In this document: positions 1 to 7,649 of the stretch, piece by piece
Position numbering within the stretch: the first letter of the stretch is position 1
How the letters are laid out: each line of letters opens with the position of its first letter
Origin: a virus
Length of the DNA stretch: 47,040 nt
IMG/VR virus record: IMGVR_UViG_3300023192_004492
Location: 1 to 47,040 of that record
Strand: one strand, 5' to 3'
Program-made: the position numbers and the translations under genes
Notes under the pieces: generated by a model
The model's input: only the letters and a program-made list of their open reading frames with translations
The model's database searches: none
What the model was told of the DNA's origin: nothing

Positions 1-3
1 AGC

Positions 4-32
4 TTGACGATAAAATAATTTAGTGATATATT
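4..32 (+). promoter_or_regulatory. sigma70-type promoter before the family A DNA polymerase
   Basis: TTGACG (4-9) and TATATT (27-32) are separated by exactly 17 bases. Transcription would start near 39, leaving a leader of about 30 bases with a GGAG Shine-Dalgarno before ATG 69. The spacing matches the other TTGACT promoters of the window. Confidence 0.6.
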
Positions 33-68
33 ACAGACACCCACATTAAACCTCTACGGAGAGTATTG

Positions 69-1250
69 ATGATTTTTCAAACGTTTGATGAAAAGAAAGA
101 GTGTTTTTTAATTTATAAGGAATCGAGGTTCCACGACCACCTTAGTAAAGACTGTACTCATACTTGGTCGTATGCCCCTTACTTACAAGATGGTGAAATT
201 GAATATGCCAATCTTTTTATTGGGAGAGGCTCACTAGAGGAGGGCTGCCCGGAAGCGCTGAAAGAAAAACATCAAGACGTGCAATCACAGATAAAAGCCC
301 TTTTAAGGGCTACTGCCACAGCCGGTCTGGATATGAATAAAATTTGTATATATGAAATACTTCCGAAACACGTGTTGGTTAAATGGGCAGAGGTGAAAAA
401 TAGTATATGTAATTACATCTTTCAGAATAACCGTAAACCAACAAATTATGACCATTTATTAAAAATAACTAAAGTTATTGCAGATATAAAATATAGAAAT
501 TTAAATTTAGATTTAAACAAAATAATAAGATTAAATGTACAAGATAAAAACACTTATAAGCTCTTAAAATACAGTAACCCCTACATTGTTTATGATCAAT
601 TTAAAACTATAACTGGAAGATTGAGTACTAAAAAAAGATCATTCCCTGTGATGACATTGGCTAAAAAGTATCGAGAAGTAGTAAAGCCAAATAATGATTG
701 GTTATTCGAATTGGATTTTAATGCTGCTGAACTTAGAACAGTATTAGGATTATTGAACTATAAGCAGCCCAGCGCAGATCTCCATGAATGGAACCTTCAA
801 CACATCTTTAAGGGTATAAAAGATCGGGAAACTGCTAAAAAAAGAGTATTTGCTTGGCTGTATAACCCACGCAGCGAGGATGGTGGCATTAATGCCATTT
901 ACGACCGAGAGAAGTTAAAAACTTTGCATTTTAGGGATAATAAAATTATTAACCCCTTCGGGAGAGAAATCGAGTGTGATGAGGACCACGCAATTAGTTA
1001 TTTAGTTCAATCCACCGCTGCAGATCTACTCTTTGAGCAGATGTATAAAGTCTGGGAATTTTTGAAAGGCAAAAAAAGTTTTATTAAATTTTGCAATCAC
1101 GATGCAATAATGATTGACCTGGCAGAAGAAGATCAATATTGTGTTAACAATATAAAAGAAATATTTTGTGAAACTAGGTTGGGTAGGTTTAAAATCAATT
1201 GCAGCGGCGGAAAAGATTGGTTAAATATGCAGAGGTTAAACATAACTTAA
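69..1250 (+). CDS. compact family A DNA polymerase (polymerase domain)
   Basis: Template-directed DNA synthesis, presumably at the phage fork or in repair. The Pol I signatures occur in order: TGRLST near residue 184, motif A (DFNAAELRTVL, near 217; canonical DYSQIELR), motif B (RETAKKRVFAWLY, near 254, keeping the R, K, F and Y positions) and motif C (NHDAIMID, near 344). In motif C the usual Glu after the catalytic Asp is Ala. At 393 aa it is far shorter than Pol I, and the first 170 residues show no exonuclease motifs, so proofreading would have to come from another gene, perhaps upstream of the window. ATG 69 is preferred to TTG 66 because GGAG lies at a good distance. A second, DnaE-type polymerase is encoded at 15278. 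Confidence 0.88.
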   Translation: MIFQTFDEKKECFLIYKESRFHDHLSKDCTHTWSYAPYLQDGEIEYANLFIGRGSLEEGCPEALKEKHQDVQSQIKALLRATATAGLDMNKICIYEILPKHVLVKWAEVKNSICNYIFQNNRKPTNYDHLLKITKVIADIKYRNLNLDLNKIIRLNVQDKNTYKLLKYSNPYIVYDQFKTITGRLSTKKRSFPVMTLAKKYREVVKPNNDWLFELDFNAAELRTVLGLLNYKQPSADLHEWNLQHIFKGIKDRETAKKRVFAWLYNPRSEDGGINAIYDREKLKTLHFRDNKIINPFGREIECDEDHAISYLVQSTAADLLFEQMYKVWEFLKGKKSFIKFCNHDAIMIDLAEEDQYCVNNIKEIFCETRLGRFKINCSGGKDWLNMQRLNIT

Positions 1251-1260
1251 CTAATTATAA
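1250..1260 (+). promoter_or_regulatory. ACTAATTATAA intergenic element, copy 1
   Basis: First of eight intergenic copies of ACTAATTA(T/C)(A/T)(A/G), here overlapping the polymerase stop and 18 bases before ATG 1279. Proposed as a phage late promoter or start-associated element; function inferred only from recurrence and position. Confidence 0.45.
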
Positions 1261-1278
1261 AAAAGGAAATGACTGGTT

Positions 1279-1590
1279 ATGGAAATTACGAAATCATTGC
1301 TTAAAAAATTAGTAAAAGAAGAAATGGCACTTAGCGAGCTTGAAACACCACCAGGACAAAAAGACGTAACCGGTACCATCTCGCAAGAACCAACTACACC
1401 TGCTGATTTGAAGAAAAAACTTATGAATTTGTCTAAATCAGTGGCGGGTATTCAACCTAATGAAGTCGATCTTATTGAATATTTAATTGACATAATTGAA
1501 TTAGCTAAACATGGAAACATCAATGTTACTGAGCTGAGAAGAAAGTTGGGACTAGTTCAACAAATAACCCAGAAACTAGATAAAAAATAG
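1279..1590 (+). CDS. small phage protein with ITKSLLKKLVKEE N-terminus
   Basis: Unrecognised 103-aa protein. It opens with a basic amphipathic helix ITKSLLKKLVKEE, a signature I associate with many small proteins of large marine phages. A Pro/Thr-rich linker (residues 21-42) follows, then a helical, mildly acidic C-terminal half. It sits behind an ACTAATTATAA element, as do the endolysin and the putative capsid-targeted proteins, which hints at late expression or a virion-associated role. No enzymatic motif is visible. Confidence 0.7.
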   Translation: MEITKSLLKKLVKEEMALSELETPPGQKDVTGTISQEPTTPADLKKKLMNLSKSVAGIQPNEVDLIEYLIDIIELAKHGNINVTELRRKLGLVQQITQKLDKK

Positions 1591-1609
1591 TGATATCGCA
1601 GAGGTATAA

Positions 1610-2455
1610 ATGCAGACCGTAATTGGTTTAGGTCAAGCTGGGTGTAATGTTGCTGATCAGTTTGAACAATACCCTGAATATCAAATCTTAAAGCTTGATG
1701 TGGGTCTCAAAAAAACCAAGAAGACGCTTGGTTTTAAGCTCCAAACATCCCCAGAACTGTATGAAAAGAAGATGCCTAGAGGCATTGACAAGTTTTTAGA
1801 GGGGGTGATGCCTGAAACTTTATTTATTACAAGTTGTGGCGTGGTGTCTGGGGCTTCTTTACGAATATTAGAGAAAATAAAAAAGAAAAGTAAAATATCA
1901 TTAATGTATATCTTACCTCAGTTGGATAATTTAGTTTCTATTCAAAAGCTTCAAAATCAATTATTATTTAATGTTTTTCAAGAGTATGCACGGTCAGCGG
2001 TATTCGAGAAAGTTTTTCTTATTGACAATCAAAAAATTTCTGATATACTGGGTCCAGTGCCGATTTTAAAATATTGGGATGGCATTAATGAAATGATTTC
2101 TTCCACTTATCATATGATCAACGTATTCGACCACTTGCCCCCGGTTTTTACGACTTTTACCAATCGTATTCCGACCGCACGCATAAGGTCGATTGGGTTG
2201 GTTGATTTTGAAAAAAATGAAGAAAAAACGTTTTTTTCGCTTGACATTCCACGAGAAAAAAGGTATTATTATATTGTACCTCAGAAAATGTTAGAAGAAG
2301 ATGTGAACTTAATGGAAAAAATTCAAAAACAAATTAAAAATGCGACGGAACACGATAAAATGAGGGTATGTTATTCGGTGTATTCTTCTGAATATGATCG
2401 TCCCTATGCTTATTGTGAAAGTAGCAGCACATTGATTCAGCAATTAGCATTCTGA
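1610..2455 (+). CDS. tubulin/FtsZ-superfamily GTPase-like protein
   Basis: Probably a phage tubulin relative; in other large phages such proteins form filaments that position replicating DNA. Residues 4-13 carry the nucleotide-binding turn IGLGQAGCN, close to FtsZ GxGGGGxN and tubulin GQxGNQ. Residues 75-83 (SCGVVSGAS) stand where the GGGTG(S/T)G signature loop belongs, followed by a helix and strand as in FtsZ. Residues 138-146 (IDNQKISDI) resemble the nucleotide-contacting IDNEALYDI segment of beta-tubulin. The signature loop is degenerate and I cannot place the catalytic T7 Asp with certainty, so GTP hydrolysis is uncertain. It lies between the polymerase and the ssDNA-binding protein; length (281 aa) is close to phage PhuZ/TubZ-type proteins. 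Confidence 0.65.
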   Translation: MQTVIGLGQAGCNVADQFEQYPEYQILKLDVGLKKTKKTLGFKLQTSPELYEKKMPRGIDKFLEGVMPETLFITSCGVVSGASLRILEKIKKKSKISLMYILPQLDNLVSIQKLQNQLLFNVFQEYARSAVFEKVFLIDNQKISDILGPVPILKYWDGINEMISSTYHMINVFDHLPPVFTTFTNRIPTARIRSIGLVDFEKNEEKTFFSLDIPREKRYYYIVPQKMLEEDVNLMEKIQKQIKNATEHDKMRVCYSVYSSEYDRPYAYCESSSTLIQQLAF

Positions 2456-2499
2456 GAGATTTATCAGAGTGACTTTAACTTAAAAGGAAAAAATTAATT

Positions 2500-3234
2500 A
2501 TGACACTTGACATGAAAAAAATGCGTGAACGATTGAGCGCGCTTAAAAACAACGGAGGGGGCTCTAACAAATTTTGGCGACCCCAAGAAGGAGAACAGAT
2601 CATTCGAATTGTTCCCCCTCCTAATGGTGATCCTTTCCGTGACTATTGGTTTCACTATAATATTGGTGAGGAGCCCGGTTTCTTGAGTCCAAAAAAGAAT
2701 TTTGGAGAGGACTGCCCTCTTGATAGTTATGTTCGGCGTCTTTGGAAGGATGGTTCCGAGGAGTCCAAACGAATGGCTAAAAAGCTTAGTGCTCGACAGC
2801 GATTTTTTGCTCCAGTTATCGTGCGTGGCGAAGAGGAAGAGGGTGTGAGAATCTGGGGATTTGGTAAACGCGCTTATGAAACTTTACTTGCTTTGGTGTT
2901 GAATCCAGAATATGGTGATATCACTGATGCTGAAGAGGGCACTGATTTGGTTGTTGCATATAGTAAACCAGCAGGTGCTTCCTTCCCAGAGACTAAAATT
3001 ACACCTCGACGTAAGTCTTCACGTTTGCACAAAGATAGTGCGCGTGGGGCTGAACTATTGGAAAATGTTCCTGATTTTGAAGAGCTTTTTGTCGCATCCC
3101 GGCGAACACCAGAACAAGTTCAAGAGATTCTAACGGCTTTTCTAGATAGCGAGGGAGCCCAAAGTGAAGACGCAGCTGCGTCAGATACGGGTAATGCTGT
3201 AGATAAAGCTTTTAGTGAGTTGCTGGCTCAATAA
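2500..3234 (+). CDS. T4 gp32-like single-stranded DNA-binding protein
   Basis: Coats ssDNA at the fork and during recombination. The N-terminal basic segment and Gly-rich stretch are followed by FWRPQEGEQIIRIVPPP, the characteristic opening of gp32-type OB folds in marine T4-like phages. A core with FHYNIG and a conserved Cys follows, and the C-terminal tail (about 205-244) is Ser/Asp/Glu-rich, the usual protein-interaction tail. Length 244 aa is shorter than T4 gp32 (301 aa). A strong hairpin terminator follows directly, fitting abundant independent expression, and UvsX lies three genes downstream. Confidence 0.85.
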   Translation: MTLDMKKMRERLSALKNNGGGSNKFWRPQEGEQIIRIVPPPNGDPFRDYWFHYNIGEEPGFLSPKKNFGEDCPLDSYVRRLWKDGSEESKRMAKKLSARQRFFAPVIVRGEEEEGVRIWGFGKRAYETLLALVLNPEYGDITDAEEGTDLVVAYSKPAGASFPETKITPRRKSSRLHKDSARGAELLENVPDFEELFVASRRTPEQVQEILTAFLDSEGAQSEDAAASDTGNAVDKAFSELLAQ

Positions 3235-3250
3235 AATTATCTTTTCACCG

Positions 3251-3285
3251 GAGGGAAACACCTGTAACCGGTGTTTCCCTCTTTC
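3251..3285 (+). terminator. intrinsic terminator after the gp32-like gene
   Basis: A perfect 12-base inverted repeat GAGGGAAACACC / GGTGTTTCCCTC (arms 3251-3262 and 3270-3281) encloses a 7-base loop and is followed by a short T run. It is the strongest hairpin I see in the window. It overlaps the possible GTG at 3271, which argues for the later start at 3304 for the next gene. Confidence 0.75.
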
Positions 3286-3303
3286 AAAAAGGAGAGACCC
3301 AAG

Positions 3304-3573
3304 GTGTTAATTAATGCTGTCGAGTGTAAAGAGTGTGGAGATATAGTTTATTCCCGCACAGAAGATGATTTACGAAGGTGTACTTGTGGGAGAGTGGAGG
3401 TAACCGGCGGTCACGCCTTTTTCAAACATTACGCCGCTCCACAAACAGAATATGAAGTTAAAAAAATAAATCTTAAGGTAACGTTAGAACAGTTATATGA
3501 AGATTGGGATATAATGGGAGAGAAATTTGGACTTATTTCTTGTGAAGAAAACAAACAAGAAAGTCTATCTTAA
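3304..3573 (+). CDS. small zinc-ribbon phage protein (DUF7695-like)
   Basis: An 89-aa protein with CKEC (residues 8-11) and CTCG (26-29), spaced as in a two-knuckle zinc ribbon, then VEVTGGHAFFKHY. This arrangement (CxxC, IxS, CxCG, then a VxGG segment) matches a small phage family I know as DUF7695, of unknown function. I start it at GTG 3304, 10 bases after an AAGGAG; the alternative GTG 3271 lies inside the terminator hairpin. Confidence 0.7.
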   Translation: MLINAVECKECGDIVYSRTEDDLRRCTCGRVEVTGGHAFFKHYAAPQTEYEVKKINLKVTLEQLYEDWDIMGEKFGLISCEENKQESLS

Positions 3574-3586
3574 TAGAGGAAAGAAA

Positions 3587-3883
3587 ATGAAAAAAATATA
3601 TAAAAAGGGCGAACCGGACTTCAGAGAAAATATTAAAAAACTTGCCGCTCGCTTTAAGGGAAAGGGAGGCGGTCCTGACGCCGAAAGTGCTGTTAATGCT
3701 CACAAACAAGACATCTCAGCAGGTTATGTTACATTTTGGTCTGATAACAGTGATGTGGCTAATTTACTATTGAGAAGTAGGAAATATGTTTTAGAAGTTC
3801 AAGATCATGGAGAGCTTGTTGAAATTAAAATGGATAAAAAAGGTTTTCGCAGTTGTGTACATGCCTTTAAGGTGGGGAAATAG
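3587..3883 (+). CDS. small basic phage protein upstream of UvsX
   Basis: Unrecognised 98-aa protein with a lysine-rich N-terminus (MKKIYKKGEPDF), a Gly/Lys patch (FKGKGGGPD) and a beta-rich C-terminal half. ATG 3587 follows AGAGGAAAG and is preferred to ATG 3527, which would overlap the previous gene. It ends 9 bases before the recombinase, so a shared transcript is likely. No motif assigns a function. Confidence 0.65.
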   Translation: MKKIYKKGEPDFRENIKKLAARFKGKGGGPDAESAVNAHKQDISAGYVTFWSDNSDVANLLLRSRKYVLEVQDHGELVEIKMDKKGFRSCVHAFKVGK

Positions 3884-3892
3884 GAAATTAGA

Positions 3893-5008
3893 ATGGCACA
3901 TAAAAAAGAAATGAGAGCGGGAAAGCTAAGTATTGTTCAAATGAGGAGTTTGATTAATAAAAAGGCAGGAATGGCAGTTGCGCATGACTTGAACGATGAA
4001 ACAAACCCAACAAATGTAACTGATTGGATCCCTACTGGCTCTCGTTGGCTTGACAGTATTGTTTGTCGTGGCAAGTTGGCTGGAATTCCTATAGGGAAAA
4101 TTACAGAAATTGCTGGACTCGAATCCGCTGGGAAATCTTATATGGCGGCTCAAATTGCTGCAAATGCCCAGAAAAAAGGAATTGATGTTGTTTATTTTGA
4201 TTCTGAATCAGCTCTAGATAATAATTTTCTTGCTCGTTTAGGGTGTGAAGTAGATAATATTTTATACATTCAAGCCATTTCTGTTGAATTCGTTTTAGAA
4301 ACCATTGAAGACCTTCTCAAGTCAAACAACAATAGAATGCTTTTTATATGGGACAGCTTAGCTCTAACACCCGCTATCTCTGACATTGAGGGAGACTTTA
4401 ATCCTCAGTCATCCATGGCAATGAAAGCACGTATTCTATCAAAAGGAATGTCAAAGTTGGTAGTTTCAATTGCAAATGCTCAATCCACTTTTTTGGTTTT
4501 GAATCAGCTGAAAGCCAATATTACTCGTTCTCCAGCTGAAGCGCTTACAACACCTTATATGACACCGGGTGGCAAAACATTGATTTATGCTTATTCGCTG
4601 CGAATTTGGCTTACTCGTCCAAAAGCAAAGGCTTCTTTTGTTTGTGATAATAAAGGTTATCGTATCGGTAACACAGTTAAAATAAAACTTGAAAAATCAC
4701 GTTTTGGCTCTCAAGGCAGGCAATGTCAATTTAAAATTCTGTGGGGAGATCACGTTGGGGTTCAAGATGAAGAAAGTTGGTTTGATGCCATTCAAGGTTC
4801 AGATAATTTGACCCGGCATGGTGCTTGGTATGAACTTTTCTATGAAGATGGAACAATAGAAAAGTTTCAATCTTCTAAATGGGTAGATAAAATTCAGGAT
4901 GAAAAATTTAAGAAGCGTGTAATAGAAATTATGGATGAAGAAATTATTATGAAGTTTGATAAAAGAATTGGAAAAGCTGATAACTTTTATGAAGTTGAGG
5001 AAGCTTAA
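3893..5008 (+). CDS. uvsX: RecA/UvsX-type recombinase
   Basis: ATP-dependent strand exchange in recombination-dependent replication and repair. The RecA core is complete: Walker A GLESAGKS at residues 75-82, a DSESAL segment after the second strand (RecA DAEHAL), Walker B MLFIWDSLA, the LNQLK segment preceding loop L2, and TPGGKTLIYAYSLRIWL, equivalent to the RecA PGGxALKFxxSxRL segment. At 371 aa it is close to T4 UvsX (391 aa). It belongs with the gp32-like protein at 2500 and the helicase at 7650. Confidence 0.9.
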   Translation: MAHKKEMRAGKLSIVQMRSLINKKAGMAVAHDLNDETNPTNVTDWIPTGSRWLDSIVCRGKLAGIPIGKITEIAGLESAGKSYMAAQIAANAQKKGIDVVYFDSESALDNNFLARLGCEVDNILYIQAISVEFVLETIEDLLKSNNNRMLFIWDSLALTPAISDIEGDFNPQSSMAMKARILSKGMSKLVVSIANAQSTFLVLNQLKANITRSPAEALTTPYMTPGGKTLIYAYSLRIWLTRPKAKASFVCDNKGYRIGNTVKIKLEKSRFGSQGRQCQFKILWGDHVGVQDEESWFDAIQGSDNLTRHGAWYELFYEDGTIEKFQSSKWVDKIQDEKFKKRVIEIMDEEIIMKFDKRIGKADNFYEVEEA

Positions 5009-5065
5009 AACAATGATAAAAAGGAAGCGATTACCGTTCTCTCAAGCTTTGGCACCTATATTGCA

Positions 5066-5071
5066 TATAAT
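5066..5071 (+). promoter_or_regulatory. possible -10 element before the His-rich gene
   Basis: A perfect TATAAT lies in the 86-base gap between uvsX and the His-rich gene, 29 bases before ATG 5095. There is no good -35 hexamer 16-18 bases upstream, so it is a weak call. Confidence 0.3.
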
Positions 5072-5094
5072 ATAGGGTAACAGGAGATTTTATT

Positions 5095-5427
5095 ATGCCT
5101 ATGTGCATTGTATTTGTTTTATTTAGTGGAATGTCGTTTGCTACGGCGGGATGTTATGCTGGGACTGAGGTGATTATGCCACATAAAGTGGTATATGATT
5201 CACACGTCCCTCATCATTATGTTGTCTATCGGGAACATCGTTATGATAACGTGTATCGTATCAGACACCACCAACCACGCCGCGCACGTTATCATCATCG
5301 AGTATACCGACACCACAAGCACCATCGACCCGTAGTTCGTCACCACAAGCATCATCGACCCGTAGTTCGTCACCACAATAGACGGTACCAGCGAAGAAAG
5401 CATTTTCGCAATCGACGTCATCGTTAA
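5095..5427 (+). CDS. exported histidine/arginine-rich protein
   Basis: A 110-aa protein with a hydrophobic N-terminal segment ending FATAGCYAG, probably a signal peptide; the Cys gives a poor lipobox. The mature part is almost entirely His, Arg, Tyr and Val, including two copies of HHKHHRPVVR. Such His-rich exported proteins can bind metals, but no fold is recognisable. CAGGAG precedes the ATG by 8 bases. The gene stands alone between uvsX and the deaminase, which has its own promoter. Confidence 0.6.
   Translation: MPMCIVFVLFSGMSFATAGCYAGTEVIMPHKVVYDSHVPHHYVVYREHRYDNVYRIRHHQPRRARYHHRVYRHHKHHRPVVRHHKHHRPVVRHHNRRYQRRKHFRNRRHR
5311..5370 (+). repeat. 30-base tandem duplication inside the His-rich gene
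   Basis: Two adjacent 30-base units (5311-5340 and 5341-5370) differ by one base, a silent C/T change in a His codon. They encode two copies of HHKHHRPVVR. A third unit begins (CACCACAA) and diverges. This is a recent in-frame duplication. Confidence 0.9.
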
Positions 5428-5434
5428 AAACCCC

Positions 5435-5463
5435 TTGACAGATAAATAACTTTTAATTAAAAT
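5435..5463 (+). promoter_or_regulatory. sigma70-type promoter before the deaminase
   Basis: TTGACA (5435-5440), 17-base spacer, TAAAAT (5458-5463). Transcription would begin at about 5470, only a few bases before ATG 5473, and no Shine-Dalgarno is present, so the message is probably leaderless. Confidence 0.65.
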
Positions 5464-5472
5464 AAGTTGACA

Positions 5473-5883
5473 ATGGAAAGTTATGCCACACCCTATCTCC
5501 TTTCTAATAAAGACAAAAAATATCTAGATCTTGCTATGAGGGTATCTAACCAATCTGAATGCCATCAACGCCACGGTGCGGTGCTCGTGAAGGGCGCAAA
5601 TGTAATCAATGTAGCTTGCAATAAAAACAAATTTAGTTCTTTTGCGGCTCGTTTTAGAAAAGAAGACCCTCACCATGCCAGAGTTCATGCTGAACTTGGA
5701 GCAATTCTTAATATAGCTCGCACACATACCGAGGGAGCTACAGTTTATGTAGTAAGGATCAACAAGGAACAATATTATAAATTAAGTAAACCTTGCACAA
5801 TGTGTGAAGCGGCTTTGAGGTGGGTGGGGGTAAAAAAAGTAATTTATTCTACCTGCAAAGGGTTTGAGGAAATAAAACTATGA
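5473..5883 (+). CDS. dCMP/cytidine deaminase family protein
   Basis: Zinc-dependent deaminase, most likely dCMP to dUMP, feeding the ThyX encoded at 11527. It shows the HAE motif (VHAELGA, with the Zn-binding His and catalytic Glu) and the PCTMC zinc motif in its C-terminal third. At 136 aa it is shorter than T4 dCMP deaminase (193 aa), so cytidine or another nucleotide substrate cannot be excluded. ATG 5473 is preferred to TTG 5467. The stop overlaps the next start (ATGATGA), so the exonuclease is translationally coupled. Confidence 0.8.
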   Translation: MESYATPYLLSNKDKKYLDLAMRVSNQSECHQRHGAVLVKGANVINVACNKNKFSSFAARFRKEDPHHARVHAELGAILNIARTHTEGATVYVVRINKEQYYKLSKPCTMCEAALRWVGVKKVIYSTCKGFEEIKL

Positions 5884-6848
5884 TGAATGAAAGAGTGATG
5901 ATTATCGATGCGCTGAATCTTTTCTTGCGCTCTTATATCGTTAATCCTACGATATCTAAAGAGGGACATCCTATTGGCGGAACGGCTGGTTTTTTAAAAT
6001 CTTTACAAAAGCTAATACGAGAGATAAAGCCAAGTGTTATTTTTGTTTGCTGGGATGGACGAGGCGGAAGTCGCAAGAGAAAACAACAGAATAAAAACTA
6101 TAAAGAAGGGCGTTCTCCCGTCCGACTTAATCGCGATGTGCGCATACTAAGCGAACAACAAGAGAAAGAAAACAAAATATGGCAAATGCATAGAGTATTT
6201 GAATATTTAAACAATTTCCCTGTAATCCAGTTAATGGCTGAAGAGGTGGAGGCAGATGATTTAATTGCCTATATCTGTGGTTATTCTTGTTTTAAAGAAG
6301 ATCAAAAAGTGATTATTTCGAGCGACAAAGACTTCTATCAGCTTTTAGATAATACAACTATTCTCTATCGCCCCATCCAACAACGGTTTTTAACCAAAAA
6401 GAGCATTATTAAAGAGTTTGGAATCCATCCGTTAAATTTTGCCTTAGCACGCGCTATGGCTGGCGACATATCCGATAATTTAGGAGGAGTAACGGGGGTG
6501 GGGCTAAAAACCGTTTCAAAAAGGTTTAATTTTTTTGCAGAAGAAAGAAGTATAACAATCAATGAGTTGATAGAATTTGCTGCGAATCAAGAAAGCAAAA
6601 TTAAAGCATATAAAGCTATTGTAGAGAGTCAACAACTAATTAAAGACAATTATAGTTTGATGCAGCTTTATTGTCCAAGTTTATCTGTACAAACGAAACA
6701 AAAGGCGGACTGGACCATTAAAGAATTTGATTATAATTTTAATAAGACCAACACCCACATGATGATGATAAAGGATGGTCTTCATGAAAACAGCTGGCTT
6801 GATTTATTTCAAGGCTTTCAACGTATATGCCGGGACCAACATATATGA
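5880..6848 (+). CDS. 5'-3' exonuclease / flap endonuclease (T4 RNase H-like)
   Basis: Removes RNA primers and flaps from lagging-strand fragments. The N-terminal IIDALNLFLRS segment carries the first metal-binding Asp; FVCWDGRGGSRKRKQ matches the D-G-x-x-x-R-K patch of FEN nucleases. EEVEADDLIAY and IISSDKDFYQLL give the acidic cluster, and GDISDNLGGVTGVGLKT is the helix-hairpin-helix DNA-binding motif. Length 322 aa is close to T4 RNase H (305 aa). It starts inside the deaminase stop and ends in an ATGA overlap with a micro-ORF. Confidence 0.9.
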   Translation: MMNERVMIIDALNLFLRSYIVNPTISKEGHPIGGTAGFLKSLQKLIREIKPSVIFVCWDGRGGSRKRKQQNKNYKEGRSPVRLNRDVRILSEQQEKENKIWQMHRVFEYLNNFPVIQLMAEEVEADDLIAYICGYSCFKEDQKVIISSDKDFYQLLDNTTILYRPIQQRFLTKKSIIKEFGIHPLNFALARAMAGDISDNLGGVTGVGLKTVSKRFNFFAEERSITINELIEFAANQESKIKAYKAIVESQQLIKDNYSLMQLYCPSLSVQTKQKADWTIKEFDYNFNKTNTHMMMIKDGLHENSWLDLFQGFQRICRDQHI

Positions 6849-6928
6849 TAATCTTTGACATTGGTCTTTTGGTAGGAGTGGTTACCTTAATAGTACATGT
6901 TGCTTATAAATTAAAAAGCAGCTCATAG
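6845..6928 (+). CDS. 27-aa single-pass membrane micropeptide
   Basis: Starts inside the exonuclease stop codon (ATGA) and encodes MIIFDIGLLVGVVTLIVHVA plus KLKSSS: one hydrophobic segment and a short basic end. The overlap suggests translational coupling. No function can be assigned; evidence is the overlap and the transmembrane pattern only. Confidence 0.45.
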   Translation: MIIFDIGLLVGVVTLIVHVAYKLKSSS

Positions 6929-6946
6929 GCTTCAGGGAGAATAATT

Positions 6947-7306
6947 ATGCACAAGCTTAGTCCTATATTTATTGAAAATAGTAAATTACCAGTCTGGTTA
7001 AGTTATATTGCCCCCATCGATGTTTGGGCATTCAATTTTGCTTTCTTAGTTTTTTGTCGTGGTAAGCTTACTCCTACGCTCAAACAGCATGAAACAATTC
7101 ATTTTCATCAACAATTAGAATTATTTTTTATTTTTCAGTGGATGCTATATGGGGCTTTTTCTATTATAGGACGTTTTAAGTTCGGCACTTGGAAAGAGGC
7201 ATATTATAGGAATCCTTTTGAACAAGAAGCGTATGATAATGAAAACGTCACTAATTACTTAAAGAAGCGCAAATTCTGGGCTTGGAGAAACTATCTAAGT
7301 TTTTAA
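6947..7306 (+). CDS. membrane-associated HExxH protein (putative zinc peptidase-like)
   Basis: A 119-aa protein with a central HETIHFHQQLE segment giving a HExxH zinc-binding motif, then a hydrophobic stretch (LFFIFQWMLYGAFSII) and a distal FEQEAYDNE that could supply the third ligand. This order, HExIHxxQQxE, membrane segment, then a Glu-rich NPFEQEAY, resembles a small family in phages and Bacteroidetes that I cannot name precisely. Peptidase activity is inference. AGGGAG precedes the ATG. Confidence 0.6.
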   Translation: MHKLSPIFIENSKLPVWLSYIAPIDVWAFNFAFLVFCRGKLTPTLKQHETIHFHQQLELFFIFQWMLYGAFSIIGRFKFGTWKEAYYRNPFEQEAYDNENVTNYLKKRKFWAWRNYLSF

Positions 7307-7310
7307 AAAA

Positions 7311-7556
7311 ATGAAATTTATAGTAGCTACCATATTGGCAAGTTTTTTATTTATTTCAACCAGTTTAGCTTCTTCCCCCCCCCACCGTTCTAAGTTTTAT
7401 GACTTTAATGAACAAGTGATTGATGGTGAAATTAGAAAGCCAACGGCACTTTATACGGACGCTCGCCAGAAAGCTAAATTCGAGCGTTTGTTGCGCCTCA
7501 AGAAGTCATTTCTTCCCAAACTTTTTAACACTTCAAAGCTGAAAGTTTTTAAATAA
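7311..7556 (+). CDS. small exported protein
   Basis: An 81-aa protein with a clear signal peptide (MKFIVATILASFLFISTSLA, cleavage near ASS) and a basic mature part: FYDFNEQVIDGEIRKPT, then a Lys/Arg/Leu helix ending LKKSFLPKLF. The segment VIDGEIRKPT followed by a helical R/K/L tail vaguely recalls small envelope proteins of myxobacteria and relatives, but I cannot name a family. An ACTAATTACTT lies 50 bases upstream, inside the previous gene. Confidence 0.55.
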   Translation: MKFIVATILASFLFISTSLASSPPHRSKFYDFNEQVIDGEIRKPTALYTDARQKAKFERLLRLKKSFLPKLFNTSKLKVFK

Positions 7557-7595
7557 AAAAATAATTTTAATCCTTTTAGTAGGTTACAAAATAGA

Positions 7596-7624
7596 TTGAC
7601 TTGTTGAAAATAAACTTATATACT
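7596..7624 (+). promoter_or_regulatory. sigma70-type promoter before the helicase-RNR operon
   Basis: TTGACT (7596-7601), 17-base spacer, TATACT (7619-7624) in the 93-base gap before the helicase. It probably drives the abutting helicase and RNR genes; the GAGG before ATG 7650 is the Shine-Dalgarno. Confidence 0.7.
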
Positions 7625-7649
7625 TACTTTAAATCTAACGTGAGGTGGC

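Noticed and set aside
6855-6882. TTGACA inside the 27-codon micro-ORF
   Set aside because: No -10 hexamer follows at a suitable distance.
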